A DNA stretch of 42,351 nucleotides from Psychrobacter celer (GCF_016107555.1 NZ_JABASU010000025.1:1-42351), one strand, 5' to 3'. Shown: positions 16,968 to 27,381, counted from the stretch's first letter. The notes: generated by a model from the sequence alone, not told the origin. Numbers and translations are program-made.

Positions 16968-17044
16968 TGGTCGGAACGGCAGGATTTGAACCTGCGACCA
17001 CCACACCCCCAGTGTGGTGCGCTACCAGACTGCGCTACGCCCCG
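16968..17044 (-). tRNA. tRNA-Pro (anticodon GGG)
   Basis: This 77-nt cloverleaf lies on the minus strand. The acceptor arm CGGGGCG pairs with CGTTCCG with two G-T wobbles. The anticodon stem CCACA/TGTGG encloses the loop CTGGGGG, giving anticodon GGG, which reads CCC and CCU proline codons. The T-loop GTTCAAATC is intact and CCA is encoded. A terminator follows at once. Confidence 0.96.
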
Positions 17045-17159
17045 AATGACTGACTATTTTACGCAAAATTAGGCATATTGCAAGGGCTATTTATCTTGCT
17101 ACCCATTTGCCCCAAAATTTGACATATCCATAGCCAGTATGAGCGCCATATTAGCAGGG

Positions 17160-18686
17160 CTATCCCAGCAGCTCTTTTAAAATTTGGTTGACTTGCTGCG
17201 GGTTGGCGCTACCGCGGCTGGCTTTCATCACTTGCCCGACCAGACCATTAAAGGCTTTTTGCTTACCGCCTTTATACTCATCTACCATCGTTTGGTTGTT
17301 GGCGATGACCTCTTCGACCATGGCTTTGATAGCGCCAGTGTCCGTTTCTTGTTTTAGGCCCTTTTCTTCGATGATTTTATCTGCCGCATCATCGCCGTCG
17401 CCGCCTTCGCGCTCATATAAGGCACTAAAGACTTTTTTGGCCAATTTGCCAGATAGCGTATCGTCTTTGATACGAGCCAGCATACCAGCCAATTGTTTGG
17501 CGCTGATAGGGGAGTGGGTGATGTCTTTATCGTCTTTGTTGAGGGCGCCGAGCAAGTCGCCCATCACCCAGTTGGCTGCCATTTTGGCATCTTGCTGGCC
17601 GACTTCTGCCACCACAGCTTCGAAATAATCAGCAAGCTGACGGCTGCCTGTCAATATGCGCGCATCATATTCTGACAGACCAAGCGCTACCTCAAAGCGC
17701 TCGCGGCGAGCCACAGGCAGCTCAGGCATGGCAGCACGAATGCTGTCAATCGTATGCTGCTCGATACGGACAGGCAGTAAGTCAGGGTCAGGGAAATAAC
17801 GATAATCGTTGGCGTCTTCTTTGGTGCGCATGGTGCGGGTTTCATCGCGCTCAGGATCATAGAGCATCGTTGCTTGCACGACTTTGCCGCCGTCTTCGAT
17901 GATGTCGATTTGACGTTCAATTTCGCGGTTGATGGCGCGCTCGATAAAACGGAACGAGTTTAGGTTTTTGAGCTCAGTACGGGTACCGAGCTCGCTGCCA
18001 GGTTTGCGCACAGAGACGTTACAGTCACAGCGGAATGAGCCTTCTGCCATGACCGCATCCGAGATACCCAGCCAAGTGACCAGCTGATGAATGGCCTTGA
18101 TATAAGCCAGCGCTTCATCCGCTGAGCGCATGTCAGGCTCAGAGACGATTTCGATGAGCGGCGTACCCGCACGGTTGAGATCGACACCCGTCATGCCATC
18201 GACGGCATCGTGGACTGATTTACCCGCGTCTTCTTCTAGGTGCGCGCGGGTGATACCCATCCGTTTTGGGTATTCGTTTTTTTCGCCTTCATTGACCACC
18301 ACATCGATATAGCCGGTACCCACGATAGGGTTGGCCATTTGGGTGATTTGATAGCCTTTGGGCAAATCAGGATAAAAGTAGTTTTTGCGATCAAAGGTGT
18401 TAAAAAGACCCAGCTCGGCATTGACGCCCATACCGAACTTCAGTGCGCGCTCGACCACGCCAGCGTTGAGTACCGGTAGCACGCCAGGTAAGCCTAAATC
18501 GACGATGTTGGCTTGGCTGTTTGGCTCGTGGCCGAAGTCAGTTGGGGCGCTAGAGAAAATTTTACTGTCAGTGTTTAGCTGGCAGTGAATCTCAATGCCG
18601 ATGACCACTTCGTAACCATCAACAAACAATTCGGGACGAACGCTGTCGTTATGAGCGGTATTCTCAGTCGTAGTAGCTGTGTTCAT
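17160..18686 (-). CDS. gatB: Asp-tRNA(Asn)/Glu-tRNA(Gln) amidotransferase subunit B
   Basis: GatB binds and phosphorylates mischarged Glu-tRNA(Gln) or Asp-tRNA(Asn) before transfer of ammonia from GatA. It is 508 residues. The conserved N-terminus [18 protein letters not shown], the kinase-domain segments [15 protein letters not shown] and [10 protein letters not shown], and the [12 protein letters not shown] motif are present, followed by the C-terminal helical/YqeY-like tail ending in [12 protein letters not shown]. Its ATG overlaps the gatA stop by one base (TAATG), so the two are translationally coupled. Whether it serves Gln, Asn or both cannot be decided without knowing if GlnRS and AsnRS are encoded elsewhere. 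Confidence 0.97.
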   Translation of the reverse strand: MNTATTTENTAHNDSVRPELFVDGYEVVIGIEIHCQLNTDSKIFSSAPTDFGHEPNSQANIVDLGLPGVLPVLNAGVVERALKFGMGVNAELGLFNTFDRKNYFYPDLPKGYQITQMANPIVGTGYIDVVVNEGEKNEYPKRMGITRAHLEEDAGKSVHDAVDGMTGVDLNRAGTPLIEIVSEPDMRSADEALAYIKAIHQLVTWLGISDAVMAEGSFRCDCNVSVRKPGSELGTRTELKNLNSFRFIERAINREIERQIDIIEDGGKVVQATMLYDPERDETRTMRTKEDANDYRYFPDPDLLPVRIEQHTIDSIRAAMPELPVARRERFEVALGLSEYDARILTGSRQLADYFEAVVAEVGQQDAKMAANWVMGDLLGALNKDDKDITHSPISAKQLAGMLARIKDDTLSGKLAKKVFSALYEREGGDGDDAADKIIEEKGLKQETDTGAIKAMVEEVIANNQTMVDEYKGGKQKAFNGLVGQVMKASRGSANPQQVNQILKELLG

Positions 18687-20182
18687 TATACCGTCTCCTT
18701 TGCGACGAGTGAGTGTTGTAGATGATGATCGGTATGCTGCTGGAACAGATGAGCGGTCGTTAGCAGCTGACTTTCTTGCCAGTGCTTACCAATTAACTGT
18801 AAACCGATCGGCAGACCGTCTGAGGTCAAACCAACGGGCTGACTGAGTGCAGGTAGACCCGCTAGGTTGACTGCGATGGTATACACGTCGCCTAGGTACA
18901 TGGTCGCAGGGTCGAGGTCTTCTGCCAGCTTATAAGCTGCGGTCGGCGCGGTGGGACTAGCGATGACATCACAATTGGCAAAAGCATCATCAAAGTCTTT
19001 GACAATTAAGCGGCGCACTTTTTGCGCTTTGGTGTAGTAAGCATCGAAATAGCCTGCCGATAGCGCATAAGTACCAGTGAGGATACGGCGCTGTACTTCA
19101 GGGCCAAAGCCTTCAGAGCGTGAGCGCGTGTATAGGTCAATCAGATCTTTTGGGGCTTCACAGCGATAGCCAAAGCGCACGCCATCAAAGCGTGATAGGT
19201 TGGAAGACGCTTCGGCAGGGGCGAGCATATAGTAAGTGGCCAGCGTGATATCAGGATCGGTGATATTGACCTCGACGATGGTCGCTCCCAGCTCTTCGTA
19301 TTTTTTGAGTGCGGCACGGGCGGCTTGTTCGACTTCGCGGTCGAGGCCTTTGCTAAAGTATTCTTTGGCGACGCCGATACGTAGTCCTGCAAAGGGTTTG
19401 TCGCCTGCAGCGGCCTCTGCATCATGGATGTCTTGTACATAATCTGGCATGTCGTGCTTGATGGAGGTGGCATCGTGCGGATCATGACCGATCATCGGCT
19501 GCAGCAGATAGGCACAGTCTTTGGCGCTTTTGCCCATGCTGCCGGCTTGGTCGAGACTTGAGGCATAGGCAATCATGCCAAAGCGTGACACACGGCCATA
19601 AGTGGGCTTGATGCCGGTGAGGCCACAAAACGAAGCGGGCTGACGAATCGAGCCGCCCGTATCACTACCGGTAGCCACAGGCACAAAACCGGCGGCGACA
19701 GCGGCTGCACTACCACCAGATGAGCCACCAGGGACGCGTTCCAAATTCCATGGGTTTTGTACTGTGCCATAGTAAGAGCTGCTGTTGTCCGAGCCCATTG
19801 CAAACTCATCCATATTGAGCTTACCTAGGCTGATCATGCCCGCTTTTTCGATATTGGTCACGATGGTGGCATCATAAGGCGAGACAAAATTGTGTAGCAT
19901 CTTTGAGCCACAAGTGGTCAGCACGCCTTGGGTACAAAAAATGTCTTTATGCGCCATGGGCACGCCAAGAAGGCGGCGTTTATCGCCTTGGGCGCGCATC
20001 TCGTCCGCAGCTTTCGCTTGCGCGCGCGCCGTTTCAGCGGTGTGGGTGATAAAGCTGTTGATCTTAGTGTCTAGGGCGTCGATACGTTTGATATAGTGTT
20101 CGGTTAATTCTGCGCTGCTAAACTGTTTTTCTTGCAAGCCTGTAATCAGCTGCTCGGTACTTAATAGATGAATCTCAGACAT
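18686..20182 (-). CDS. gatA: Asp-tRNA(Asn)/Glu-tRNA(Gln) amidotransferase subunit A
   Basis: GatA is the amidase that releases ammonia from glutamine for the GatCAB complex. It is 498 residues. The Ser-cisSer-Lys triad of the amidase signature family is intact at Lys79 (MAHKDIF), Ser154 (first Ser pair of [10 protein letters not shown], cis-Ser region) and Ser178 ([14 protein letters not shown]), the same numbers as in characterised GatA. It lies between gatC (66 bp upstream) and gatB (1-bp overlap). Confidence 0.97.
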   Translation of the reverse strand: MSEIHLLSTEQLITGLQEKQFSSAELTEHYIKRIDALDTKINSFITHTAETARAQAKAADEMRAQGDKRRLLGVPMAHKDIFCTQGVLTTCGSKMLHNFVSPYDATIVTNIEKAGMISLGKLNMDEFAMGSDNSSSYYGTVQNPWNLERVPGGSSGGSAAAVAAGFVPVATGSDTGGSIRQPASFCGLTGIKPTYGRVSRFGMIAYASSLDQAGSMGKSAKDCAYLLQPMIGHDPHDATSIKHDMPDYVQDIHDAEAAAGDKPFAGLRIGVAKEYFSKGLDREVEQAARAALKKYEELGATIVEVNITDPDITLATYYMLAPAEASSNLSRFDGVRFGYRCEAPKDLIDLYTRSRSEGFGPEVQRRILTGTYALSAGYFDAYYTKAQKVRRLIVKDFDDAFANCDVIASPTAPTAAYKLAEDLDPATMYLGDVYTIAVNLAGLPALSQPVGLTSDGLPIGLQLIGKHWQESQLLTTAHLFQQHTDHHLQHSLVAKETV

Positions 20183-20248
20183 AGGGTGTCGTCCGTCAAA
20201 GTGTTAATAGCATAAAATAAGATAAAGCCAATAAAGTCATGCAAGTCG

Positions 20249-20563
20249 TTATTCAATCACTTGTGGCACCAGATATAGGCCGTCTTCGACTGCTGGTGCG
20301 ACCGATTGATTGCGCGTGCGATCGATATCATGTTTGGCGACGTCAGCACGCAGCTCTTGGCAGGCTTCATGGATGTTTGATAAGGGTTTTATGCCTGCGG
20401 TGTCGACATTGCTTAGCGTGTGCATCAGTTTTAACACTTTGCTGATGTCGTCCGCATAGCTGCTCGCCGTGCTGTCATCCACGCCCAAACGGGCAAGGTT
20501 GGCAACTTCTAAGATTTCTTCACGGCTGACGTTGTTGTCAGACGTTGCTGGTTGCTGTGACAT
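20249..20563 (-). CDS. gatC: Asp-tRNA(Asn)/Glu-tRNA(Gln) amidotransferase subunit C
   Basis: GatC is the small belt-like subunit that wraps GatA and GatB and stabilises the complex. At 104 residues it has the typical length. The family pattern EILEVANLARLGVDDS and ISKVLKLMHTLSNVDTAGIKPLSN is clear. GGAGAAAC precedes the ATG. It is the first gene of the gatC-gatA-gatB operon and is divergent from mreB across a 620-bp region. Confidence 0.95.
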   Translation of the reverse strand: MSQQPATSDNNVSREEILEVANLARLGVDDSTASSYADDISKVLKLMHTLSNVDTAGIKPLSNIHEACQELRADVAKHDIDRTRNQSVAPAVEDGLYLVPQVIE

Positions 20564-21183
20564 AGTTTCTCCAATGAAGGGCAGTTTTAGTTAGTGTCAA
20601 TTTGGGTGGTGTCAAGACGTGACCACTAAAAATAAGAGGATTGCTAAATAAGATTGTATCTTGAGTTGGCTTATTATAAAGCATCTGGCCTAAGTTTACA
20701 GAGCACAGCATTTGATTGATGCATAATATCAACCAAGTTAAAATGATTTACAAAACTGACCGTATAGTTAGTGTTTCATTTTTAAATGCTCACCCATTGT
20801 TCGCTGAAATACGTTACAGTATGCACCTGCTATTGAGCAAAATCATCATCTGTCTGTAGCGCCTTGTTAGTTATTGAATTAAATGGTCTTTCATGAAGTC
20901 AAATGGTCTTGCTGACGATTTCAAACTTTGTAACAACTTTTAGCATTTAGGACCAAAATCCTGACTTACTGACGCAAATATCTGTGTTTTTTTTGAGCCA
21001 AATCGGTATAATTTGCCTCAGTTTTTTCATTTCATTATTATTGCTTAGGTTTGACTTGTTGCGAGGTTCAATTTTCGCCACAGGTAATGTCTATCGACGA
21101 CCTGCTCAACACTGCCGAGAAACGCCTCAGTCACTCTCATTCGCCTCATTCGCCTCATTTGTAATACGCTGGAAATATTAGTC
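20564..21183. other. gatC-mreB divergent intergenic region
   Basis: This 620-bp AT-rich region holds the divergent promoters of two essential operons and no gene I can support. On the minus strand a TATAAT (complement of 20673-20678) lies about 110 bp from gatC, with no clear -35. On the plus strand TATAAT at 21007-21012 lies about 170 bp from mreB, also with a weak -35. A short tandem repeat (CATTCGCCT twice plus a partial unit) occupies 21138-21160, just before the mreB start. Confidence 0.6.
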
Positions 21184-22212
21184 ATGAACCTGTTTGGATT
21201 TTTATCAAATAATATCGCTATCGACCTCGGTACTGCGAACACCCTCATTTTTATTCCTAATAAAGGCGTCGTTCTTGACGAGCCTACGGTGGTCGCGCTA
21301 CGAAGTAATCGTACTCAAAACCCTACCGTCGCCGCTGTTGGTATCGATGCCAAGCAGATGCTAGGTCGTACACCTGCCAACATCACCGCCATTCGTCCAC
21401 TAAAAGACGGGGTGATTGCAGACTTTGAGGTGACCCAAAAAATGCTAAAGCACTTTATCACTAAGGTAAAAGCCAAGCGTTTTATGGCGGAGCCAAATGT
21501 GGTGGTATGTGTGCCATGCAAGTCTACTTTGGTAGAGCGTAAAGCGATACGTGAGGCGGTGTCATCAGCGGGCGCCAATAAAGTATTGCTGCTTGAGGAG
21601 CCAATGGCAGCAGCAATCGGTGCTGGCATGCCTGTCCATGAAGCCAGCGGTTCGATGGTGGTGGATATCGGTGGCGGCACCACTGAGATTGCCGTGATTG
21701 CATTATCAGGCTGCGTCTATGCCGAGTCGATTCGTATCGGCGGCGATATGTTTGATGAGGCCATTATCACCCACGTACGCCGTACCCATGGCTGCGTCAT
21801 CGGTGAGACGACGGCTGAGCGTATCAAACAAGAAGTGGGCTCGGCACTGAACGAAGACAGCCAGCTAGAGGTAGAAGTACGTGGTCGTAGCATGGCAGAG
21901 GGTGTGCCAAAGACCTTTACCGTCAATTCAGAAGAAGTACAAAAAGCTCTTAGCGATCCATTAAGCGGTATCGTCAGTGCGGTCAAAGCAGCACTCGAGC
22001 AAACGCCACCTGAGCTATCATCAGACATCGCTGAGCGCGGTATTGTCTTGACAGGGGGCGGTGCGCTATTACGTGATTTAGACAAGCTTATCTCCAAAGA
22101 GACCGGTCTACCAGTGACAGTCGCCGAAGACCCATTGACCTGCGTGAGCCGCGGCGGTGGTATTGCGCTTGATTTTATCAATAACAAAAGCCTAAACATG
22201 ATTTTTGTCTAA
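21184..22212 (+). CDS. mreB: Rod-shape-determining actin homologue MreB
   Basis: MreB forms ATP-dependent filaments under the inner membrane that guide lateral peptidoglycan synthesis. It is 342 residues with the actin-fold motifs in order: phosphate 1 AIDLGTANT, phosphate 2 [14 protein letters not shown], and adenosine motif [11 protein letters not shown]. The N-terminus [10 protein letters not shown] probably includes the membrane-binding amphipathic helix. It heads the mreBCD group. Its ribosome binding site is weak (GGAA, 9 nt away). Confidence 0.97.
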   Translation: MNLFGFLSNNIAIDLGTANTLIFIPNKGVVLDEPTVVALRSNRTQNPTVAAVGIDAKQMLGRTPANITAIRPLKDGVIADFEVTQKMLKHFITKVKAKRFMAEPNVVVCVPCKSTLVERKAIREAVSSAGANKVLLLEEPMAAAIGAGMPVHEASGSMVVDIGGGTTEIAVIALSGCVYAESIRIGGDMFDEAIITHVRRTHGCVIGETTAERIKQEVGSALNEDSQLEVEVRGRSMAEGVPKTFTVNSEEVQKALSDPLSGIVSAVKAALEQTPPELSSDIAERGIVLTGGGALLRDLDKLISKETGLPVTVAEDPLTCVSRGGGIALDFINNKSLNMIFV

Positions 22213-22462
22213 ACAGCTTTAGCAGGCGCATGGCTGCGGTGGTACTAGTCGTGCGCTGATGAGGGCGGTAGAGCGCGTGGCAGTATCCATCATGTTCAAA
22301 AGACCCTAATAAGTGTATAGCTTTATAGTGAAGTGAAAAAAGGTGAAAGTAAGGTGGCCAGATGCGCGGCCTGTCATCTCAGTAATAAGTACAAAGTACG
22401 CTCAAGCCATGAAAAGCAAGTTCATATCCTTGCTTATTTTAAAATTGCTAATTAGACCTCTT

Positions 22463-23317
22463 ATGATTCCAAGTATTTTTGCCCGTCAGCCGTTATCACT
22501 TCGTAAGACTGCCATTGTATTGATAGTCGCTTCGATACTGATGTGGTTTGATAGCAAAAACGCAGAGTGGTTTAACCCTGTCCGTAATACCAGCCATGCC
22601 GCCATGCAGCCCATCTATCAGCTGTCACTGTTGCCGAGTTATGCTCAGCACTGGGCTAGTGGTAGTTTGCAGTCCAAAGAAGCCTTGCGCCGCGAAAACA
22701 TGCAGCTAAAATCACAGCTGATCCACGCGCAGGCCAAGCTGCAGCAGCAAGACTATATTTTGGCACAAAACGCTCGCTTGCAAGGCATTTTGTCGACCAC
22801 CAAGCCTGAGCAGTTTGATCTTAATTTGGCGCAAGTGATTGGTACCGACACCAACTTGCTCAGGCAAATTGTGGTCATCAATAAAGGCGCGCAAGATGGC
22901 GTACAGGTGGGTCAGACGGTCATCGACGAAGATGGTATTTTGGGGCAAATCATCAATGTCTATCCCAACACCAGCCGATTGCTACTAATCACCGATGAGC
23001 AGCAGTCTGTGGCAGTGACGGTCAAACGTACCGGTCAGCGTGCCATCGTGACAGGCAAAGGCATCCCGACGTCTTTGAGCTTGGATTATGTGTTTAAAAC
23101 CTCAGATGTGCGGGTGGGGGATGAGCTAGTGTCATCAGGTTTGGGTGGCCGTATCCCAGCAGGGTATCGCGTTGGCCGTATCGCTCAGATCGAGGACACG
23201 CAGGCGGATAACTTTAGAAGCATCGAGGTCACACCCACTGCCAATTTTATTGACAATGCCTATGTACTGATATTGCAAGACAAGCTGATCAATAAAAACA
23301 ATACCGTCATCAATTAG
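22463..23317 (+). CDS. mreC: Rod-shape-determining protein MreC
   Basis: MreC is an inner-membrane protein whose periplasmic beta domains link MreB with PBP2/RodA. Starting at 22463 it has 284 residues: a short cytoplasmic start (FARQPLSLRK), a TM helix at about 12-30, a coiled coil at about 70-110 (SKEALRREN and onward) and the double beta-barrel region with DGVQVGQTVIDEDGILGQI and GDELVSSGLGGRIPAGYRVG. The frame is open from a GTG at 22343, which would add 40 residues with an extra hydrophobic stretch. No candidate start has a good ribosome binding site. I prefer 22463 because it matches the usual MreC beginning. Confidence 0.92.
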   Translation: MIPSIFARQPLSLRKTAIVLIVASILMWFDSKNAEWFNPVRNTSHAAMQPIYQLSLLPSYAQHWASGSLQSKEALRRENMQLKSQLIHAQAKLQQQDYILAQNARLQGILSTTKPEQFDLNLAQVIGTDTNLLRQIVVINKGAQDGVQVGQTVIDEDGILGQIINVYPNTSRLLLITDEQQSVAVTVKRTGQRAIVTGKGIPTSLSLDYVFKTSDVRVGDELVSSGLGGRIPAGYRVGRIAQIEDTQADNFRSIEVTPTANFIDNAYVLILQDKLINKNNTVIN

Positions 23318-23371
23318 CTATCGCCTAAGCCTAAGAAGGTATCTCATCGTTTCTCATTAAGGTAAGTGCTC

Positions 23372-23857
23372 ATGTCGTATCCTGATTCTGAGAATGAAAC
23401 AGTACTGCTGATTGCTGTCATTATTGTCAGTATCGTCGTGGCCTCATCCCTCAATGTCTATCCATTAAGCCCCAGTATGGCCACCTTGCGACCCATGGTC
23501 ATGATTATGGTGCTGATTTTTTGGCTGTTGTTTCAGCCGCGCTATGTCGGTATCTTTACCGCCTTTACGGTGGGTATCATTGCCGATTTGTTGATGGATA
23601 CCCATTTAGGTCAGCAAGCCTTTGCTGCTGTGCTGGTCGCTTTTGTTATCAAAGTCACCAGTATTTATGTCAGACAATTAAATACATGGAGCGCGTGGCT
23701 ACTTGCCAGTTTTAGTTTGCTGATCTTTCAGTTGACGCTGTGGATATTGCAAATGTTTATCCAAAATGTGTTTGTCGTTCAGTCCGCTTTGTCATTAGTC
23801 ATGAGTATTCTTAGCTGGCCTTTGGTGCTTTTGGTGCTACGTAAGTTTGCGCGTTGA
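23372..23857 (+). CDS. mreD: Rod-shape-determining protein MreD
   Basis: MreD is a small inner-membrane protein of the elongasome. It is 161 residues and almost wholly hydrophobic, with about five membrane helices, and has the family pattern LRPMVMIMVLIFWLL followed by VGIIADLLMDTHLGQQAF. I chose the ATG at 23372 over the GTG at 23366 because TTAAGG is better spaced for it. It lies 54 bp after mreC. Confidence 0.93.
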   Translation: MSYPDSENETVLLIAVIIVSIVVASSLNVYPLSPSMATLRPMVMIMVLIFWLLFQPRYVGIFTAFTVGIIADLLMDTHLGQQAFAAVLVAFVIKVTSIYVRQLNTWSAWLLASFSLLIFQLTLWILQMFIQNVFVVQSALSLVMSILSWPLVLLVLRKFAR

Positions 23858-24055
23858 TACGTTGATACTGATGCATCCATGAGCGAGTCGATCACCCTAT
23901 AAGACAAGCGTGCTCACTGTGCGTGCTGCTAGCAAAATATGCCCTCATGAAATGTTAAAACAAATCAACATGACCGTATTTATGACCTTATCTGCAAGCG
24001 TTGTCAGCCCACAAGTTTATACAATCAGACAAATTTATATAATAAGAGATGAATA

Positions 24056-24766
24056 ATGGATATTATTTTAGCGTCCGGCTCGCCGCGTCGTCGTGAGCTG
24101 TTGTCTAGAGCGCAGCTGGACTTTACGGTCATGAGTGTCGATATCGACGAAACCCCGCATGCCAATGAATCCCCCAAAGACTATATCGAGCGCATGGTCG
24201 CGACCAAAGCCGCCGCCGCGGTACAGCAGCTAAATGCTAACAGTAGGGAAGAGAATGTGGATAAAGACGTTGAGCCGCGTCTGGTGTTAACAGCCGATAC
24301 CATCGGTGTCCTAGCAGACGGCAAAACGGTGCTGGTCAAGCCTACAAGCCGTGAGCAGGCGTATGAGATGTGGCAGCAGATGTCTGATACGGCGCATGAA
24401 GTATGGACAGCGGTGCAAGTGACCCTTATCGCCCGCTCTGCTCATCTGGTGCCTTGCGATAACGCCGCTGCGCATGCAACAGCCGCCCATGCACTCAAGC
24501 AGCCTGCATGGCAGGTCGTTTCTCAGCAGCAGCTCACGGAGCGCACGGCGGTGACCTTTATCCCCTTAACGGCGCAGATGATGAGTGAGTATTGGGACAG
24601 CGGCGAGCCTCAAGACAAAGCAGGAGGTTATGGCATTCAGGGGTTAGGCGCTGCTTGGGTGAGCCGTATCAACGGTAGCTATACCAATGTCGTCGGCTTG
24701 CCACTTGCACAAACGTTGGCTCTGATCAATACCGTCAGCCAACACAGTAGTGCAAGCGTGTCGTGA
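24056..24766 (+). CDS. Maf-family nucleotide pyrophosphatase
   Basis: Maf proteins hydrolyse nucleoside triphosphates, including modified bases, to monophosphates and PPi. The family marks are present: LASGSPRRRELL at the N-terminus, LTADTIGVLADG with the catalytic Asp, KPTSREQAYEMWQQMSDTAHEVWTAV, and the C-terminal DKAGGYGIQGLGAAWVSRINGSYTNVVGLPL. This resembles the YhdE/dTTP-UTP pyrophosphatase branch, often placed between mreD and rng, as here. At 236 residues it is about 40 longer than usual, because of polar insertions near residues 62-77 and 127-160. The active-site residues are kept. Confidence 0.93.
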   Translation: MDIILASGSPRRRELLSRAQLDFTVMSVDIDETPHANESPKDYIERMVATKAAAAVQQLNANSREENVDKDVEPRLVLTADTIGVLADGKTVLVKPTSREQAYEMWQQMSDTAHEVWTAVQVTLIARSAHLVPCDNAAAHATAAHALKQPAWQVVSQQQLTERTAVTFIPLTAQMMSEYWDSGEPQDKAGGYGIQGLGAAWVSRINGSYTNVVGLPLAQTLALINTVSQHSSASVS

Positions 24767-24918
24767 TAATCAGCTACTGAGTTGTTTTTTACGCACACTT
24801 TTTATGCACATAATGACACGCTAGGATAATGGGCAAGCACAAGGCGCATTTGTTACACTGTAAGCCTAACAGGCGATGAACGTCGAATAAGAAAGCTGAG
24901 AGATAAGAGAAAAATATT

Positions 24919-26556
24919 ATGTCCGAAGAGCTGCTGATTAATATTAGTCCAATGGAGTCGCGTGTCGCCGTGCTAGACAACGGCATTTTGGGCGAGATTT
25001 ATATTGAGCGTCATCATAAATTGGGGTTGGTGGGTAATATTTATTTGGGTACAGTGGTGCGGGTCCTGCCAGGTATGCAGGCCGCTTTCGTTGATATCGG
25101 TCAGTCACGCACAGCGTTTTTACACGTCAACGATATGCAGCGCGAGCCGCGTCCGGCAGTAGATAAGACAAACGCAATAGCCAAAGATAGTCATGCCCAA
25201 GCTGGTGCTACTGTCGATGGTATGGCCAATGAGCGCGCGATTAGAGATGATGGTGTGATTAGTGCGACGGACGATCTAGCAGTGACGCCGCCTGTGGTCG
25301 AGGTACAGAGTACAGAGGTCGTACCAGCCGCCAAGACCTTGATTCAGCACCGTTTGCATGAGAGCCAACGTATCCTTGTGCAAGTGACCAAAGATCAGCT
25401 CGGCAGTAAAGGCGCGCGCTTGACCACCAATATCTCGCTGCCTTCACGTTATTTGGTTTATCTACCATCGAGCGACCATATCGGCATCTCACAGCGTATC
25501 GATGGCGCTGATGAGCGCATGCGTCTAAAAACCGAGCTAACCTGTCTGATGCAGACAGTCAATCTCAAGGGCGGTTTGATTGCACGTACGGCCGCTGAGC
25601 GTGTGCCAGTCGCAAAACTAGAAGAAGACATCTACTATCTGTTGCAGTTATGGCGGACGATCTGCGCACGCCGTCAAGAGGTCAATCATCATCAAAGCTC
25701 AGAGCTTATCTATCAAGAATTATCCTTACCGCTACGCTCGATACGCGACTTGGTACATAGTGATACCGAAAAAGTCGTCATCGATAATAAGCAGGTATAT
25801 GAGCAAGTCAGATACTTTGCCAAAGAGTTTGTCCCCTTTATCTATGATCGCATCGTTCACTACACGGCAGAGCAATCACTGTTTGATGTGCACCGAGTCG
25901 AAGATGATCTGAGAGATGCGCTCAAACGCCGTGTCGATCTCAAATCTGGCGGCTATTTGATTATCGATCAAACCGAAGCCATGACGACCATTGATGTCAA
26001 TACCGGCTCTTTTGTCGGTGGTCGCTCATTAGAGGATACGGTCTATAAGACCAATCTTGAAGCCACCCATGCCATCGCCCGCCAACTACGACTGCGCAAT
26101 CTGGGCGGTATTATTATCCTCGACTTTATCGATATGCTCGAGCAGCAGCACAAAGATGACGTATTGACCAGTCTGCAAGAGCAGTTAGCGCAAGATTATG
26201 CTAAGACCAAAATTACCCAAGTCAGTGAGCTGGGCTTGGTTGAAATGACGCGCAAACGTACCCGTGAGTCGCTGGGGCAGCAGCTCTGTGAGCCGTGCTC
26301 TACCTGCCAAGGTCGCGGCTTTGTTAAGACCGCTGAGACCGTCTGCTTTGAGATTTTCCGCGAAATCATGCGCTGCGCTCGCACTTATAACTCTCCAAAA
26401 AAGTTTACCGTGGTGGCTCATGCCGCTGTGATCGATTTACTGCTCACCTCAGAATCAGATACCGTCGCTGATTTGGAGTATTTATTGGGTCGGGTTATCA
26501 CCTTCGATGTCGAAAACCTCTACACTCAAGAGCAGTATGATATCGTTTTAGACTAG
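24919..26556 (+). CDS. rng: Ribonuclease G
   Basis: RNase G is an endonuclease of the RNase E/G family that matures the 5' end of 16S rRNA and degrades some mRNAs. It is 545 residues, against about 490 in E. coli. An S1 domain (LGLVGNIYLGTVVRVLPGMQAAFVDIG) is interrupted by a low-complexity insertion at about 73-137. The 5' sensor and DNase I-like regions follow, with catalytic Asp residues in MTTIDVNTGSFVG and IIILDFIDM. The zinc link is EPCSTCQGRG, followed by the family tail TAETVCFEIFREIMR. It ends the mre-maf-rng group and precedes the S10 cluster. Confidence 0.95.
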   Translation: MSEELLINISPMESRVAVLDNGILGEIYIERHHKLGLVGNIYLGTVVRVLPGMQAAFVDIGQSRTAFLHVNDMQREPRPAVDKTNAIAKDSHAQAGATVDGMANERAIRDDGVISATDDLAVTPPVVEVQSTEVVPAAKTLIQHRLHESQRILVQVTKDQLGSKGARLTTNISLPSRYLVYLPSSDHIGISQRIDGADERMRLKTELTCLMQTVNLKGGLIARTAAERVPVAKLEEDIYYLLQLWRTICARRQEVNHHQSSELIYQELSLPLRSIRDLVHSDTEKVVIDNKQVYEQVRYFAKEFVPFIYDRIVHYTAEQSLFDVHRVEDDLRDALKRRVDLKSGGYLIIDQTEAMTTIDVNTGSFVGGRSLEDTVYKTNLEATHAIARQLRLRNLGGIIILDFIDMLEQQHKDDVLTSLQEQLAQDYAKTKITQVSELGLVEMTRKRTRESLGQQLCEPCSTCQGRGFVKTAETVCFEIFREIMRCARTYNSPKKFTVVAHAAVIDLLLTSESDTVADLEYLLGRVITFDVENLYTQEQYDIVLD

Positions 26557-27022
26557 CGAGTGAATTGAAGACACACTCTAAAATAACAGCCATTATTGAG
26601 AGGTTTTATTGATGTTTTATCAGGGTGTAGAAGAGACTTCAATAAAAATATTATCGATAAAAACGCTTGTTTATAAAGAGTAAAATCTCAAGCGCCCATT
26701 GATATTACTCTTGCAATGACCAAAATTCTATGTATAATACACACCACTGAATTATATATGCGCAGCCAATAAAACAGCTGGCGCTATGACAGCTAGAGCA
26801 TCGTTTCTAGCACTATTTCATTATGCCTTTGCTGACATCCATAAAAGTGGGAGGGTCGGCGGGGCTTTAAATTATTTTGCTTTTAGCACGCTGCTGGTTC
26901 TCTCGAAGAACAGATTCTGCAAAGAATGGGAAGCCGCTTGAAGTAAATCTTTAACCAAACGGCTTTTGATCATAGTCTTGCAGCGCAAGAATGACAAAGG
27001 CACATATTAGGAGCTTGCTGGC
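26557..27022. other. rng-rpsJ intergenic region and S10 operon leader
   Basis: This 466-bp region holds the likely S10 promoter (26711-26738) and a leader of about 280 nt with several hairpins, among them AAGCCG/CGGCTT (26931-26965, followed by TTG) and CTTGC/GCAAG (26977-26989). A weak 9-bp inverted repeat (TTTTATTGA and TCAATAAAA) just after rng may end that transcript. No gene is seen. In E. coli, ribosomal protein L4 regulates the operon through its leader; here that is only a possibility. Confidence 0.6.
26711..26738 (+). promoter_or_regulatory. Promoter of the S10 operon
   Basis: TTGCAA at 26711-26716 and TATAAT at 26733-26738 are separated by 16 bp, giving a near-consensus sigma70 promoter about 285 bp before rpsJ. 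Confidence 0.75.
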
Positions 27023-27334
27023 ATGGCTAACCAGAGAATCCGTATCCGTCTCAAGTCATTTGATCATCGTCTGATTGATCAGTCGGCCCAAGAGATTGTC
27101 GATACTGCAAAGCGCACCGGTGCGCAAGTTTGTGGTCCTGTACCGTTGCCGACTCGCATTGAGCGTTTCAACGTTCTAACCTCACCACACGTCAACAAAG
27201 ACGCACGTGACCAGTACGAAATTCGTACCCACAAGCGTATGGTTGATATTGTTCAGCCTACTGACAAAACTGTGGATGCGCTAATGAAGCTTGATTTAGC
27301 GGCGGGTGTTGACGTTCAAATTGCTTTGGGTTAA
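27023..27334 (+). CDS. rpsJ: 30S ribosomal protein S10
   Basis: S10 is a head protein of the 30S subunit and, as NusE, part of antitermination complexes. It is 103 residues, full length, with the signature [36 protein letters not shown] split over the first 45 residues and the loop [28 protein letters not shown] precedes the ATG. It is the first gene of the S10 operon; no str-operon genes (rpsL, rpsG, fusA, tuf) lie upstream in this window. Confidence 0.98.
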   Translation: MANQRIRIRLKSFDHRLIDQSAQEIVDTAKRTGAQVCGPVPLPTRIERFNVLTSPHVNKDARDQYEIRTHKRMVDIVQPTDKTVDALMKLDLAAGVDVQIALG

Positions 27335-27381
27335 TGCAAAACACACCCAACCCATTAATATAAGATATAAAGAGGTCTAAA

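Noticed and set aside
21717..22199. 160-residue open frame antisense to mreB
   Set aside because: It lies wholly opposite a conserved gene and has composition typical of a shadow frame, with no recognisable domain.
22343..22462. 40-codon extension of MreC from a GTG
   Set aside because: It adds a second hydrophobic stretch not known in MreC, and the start at 22463 fits the family. The point stays open because no candidate start has a clear ribosome binding site.
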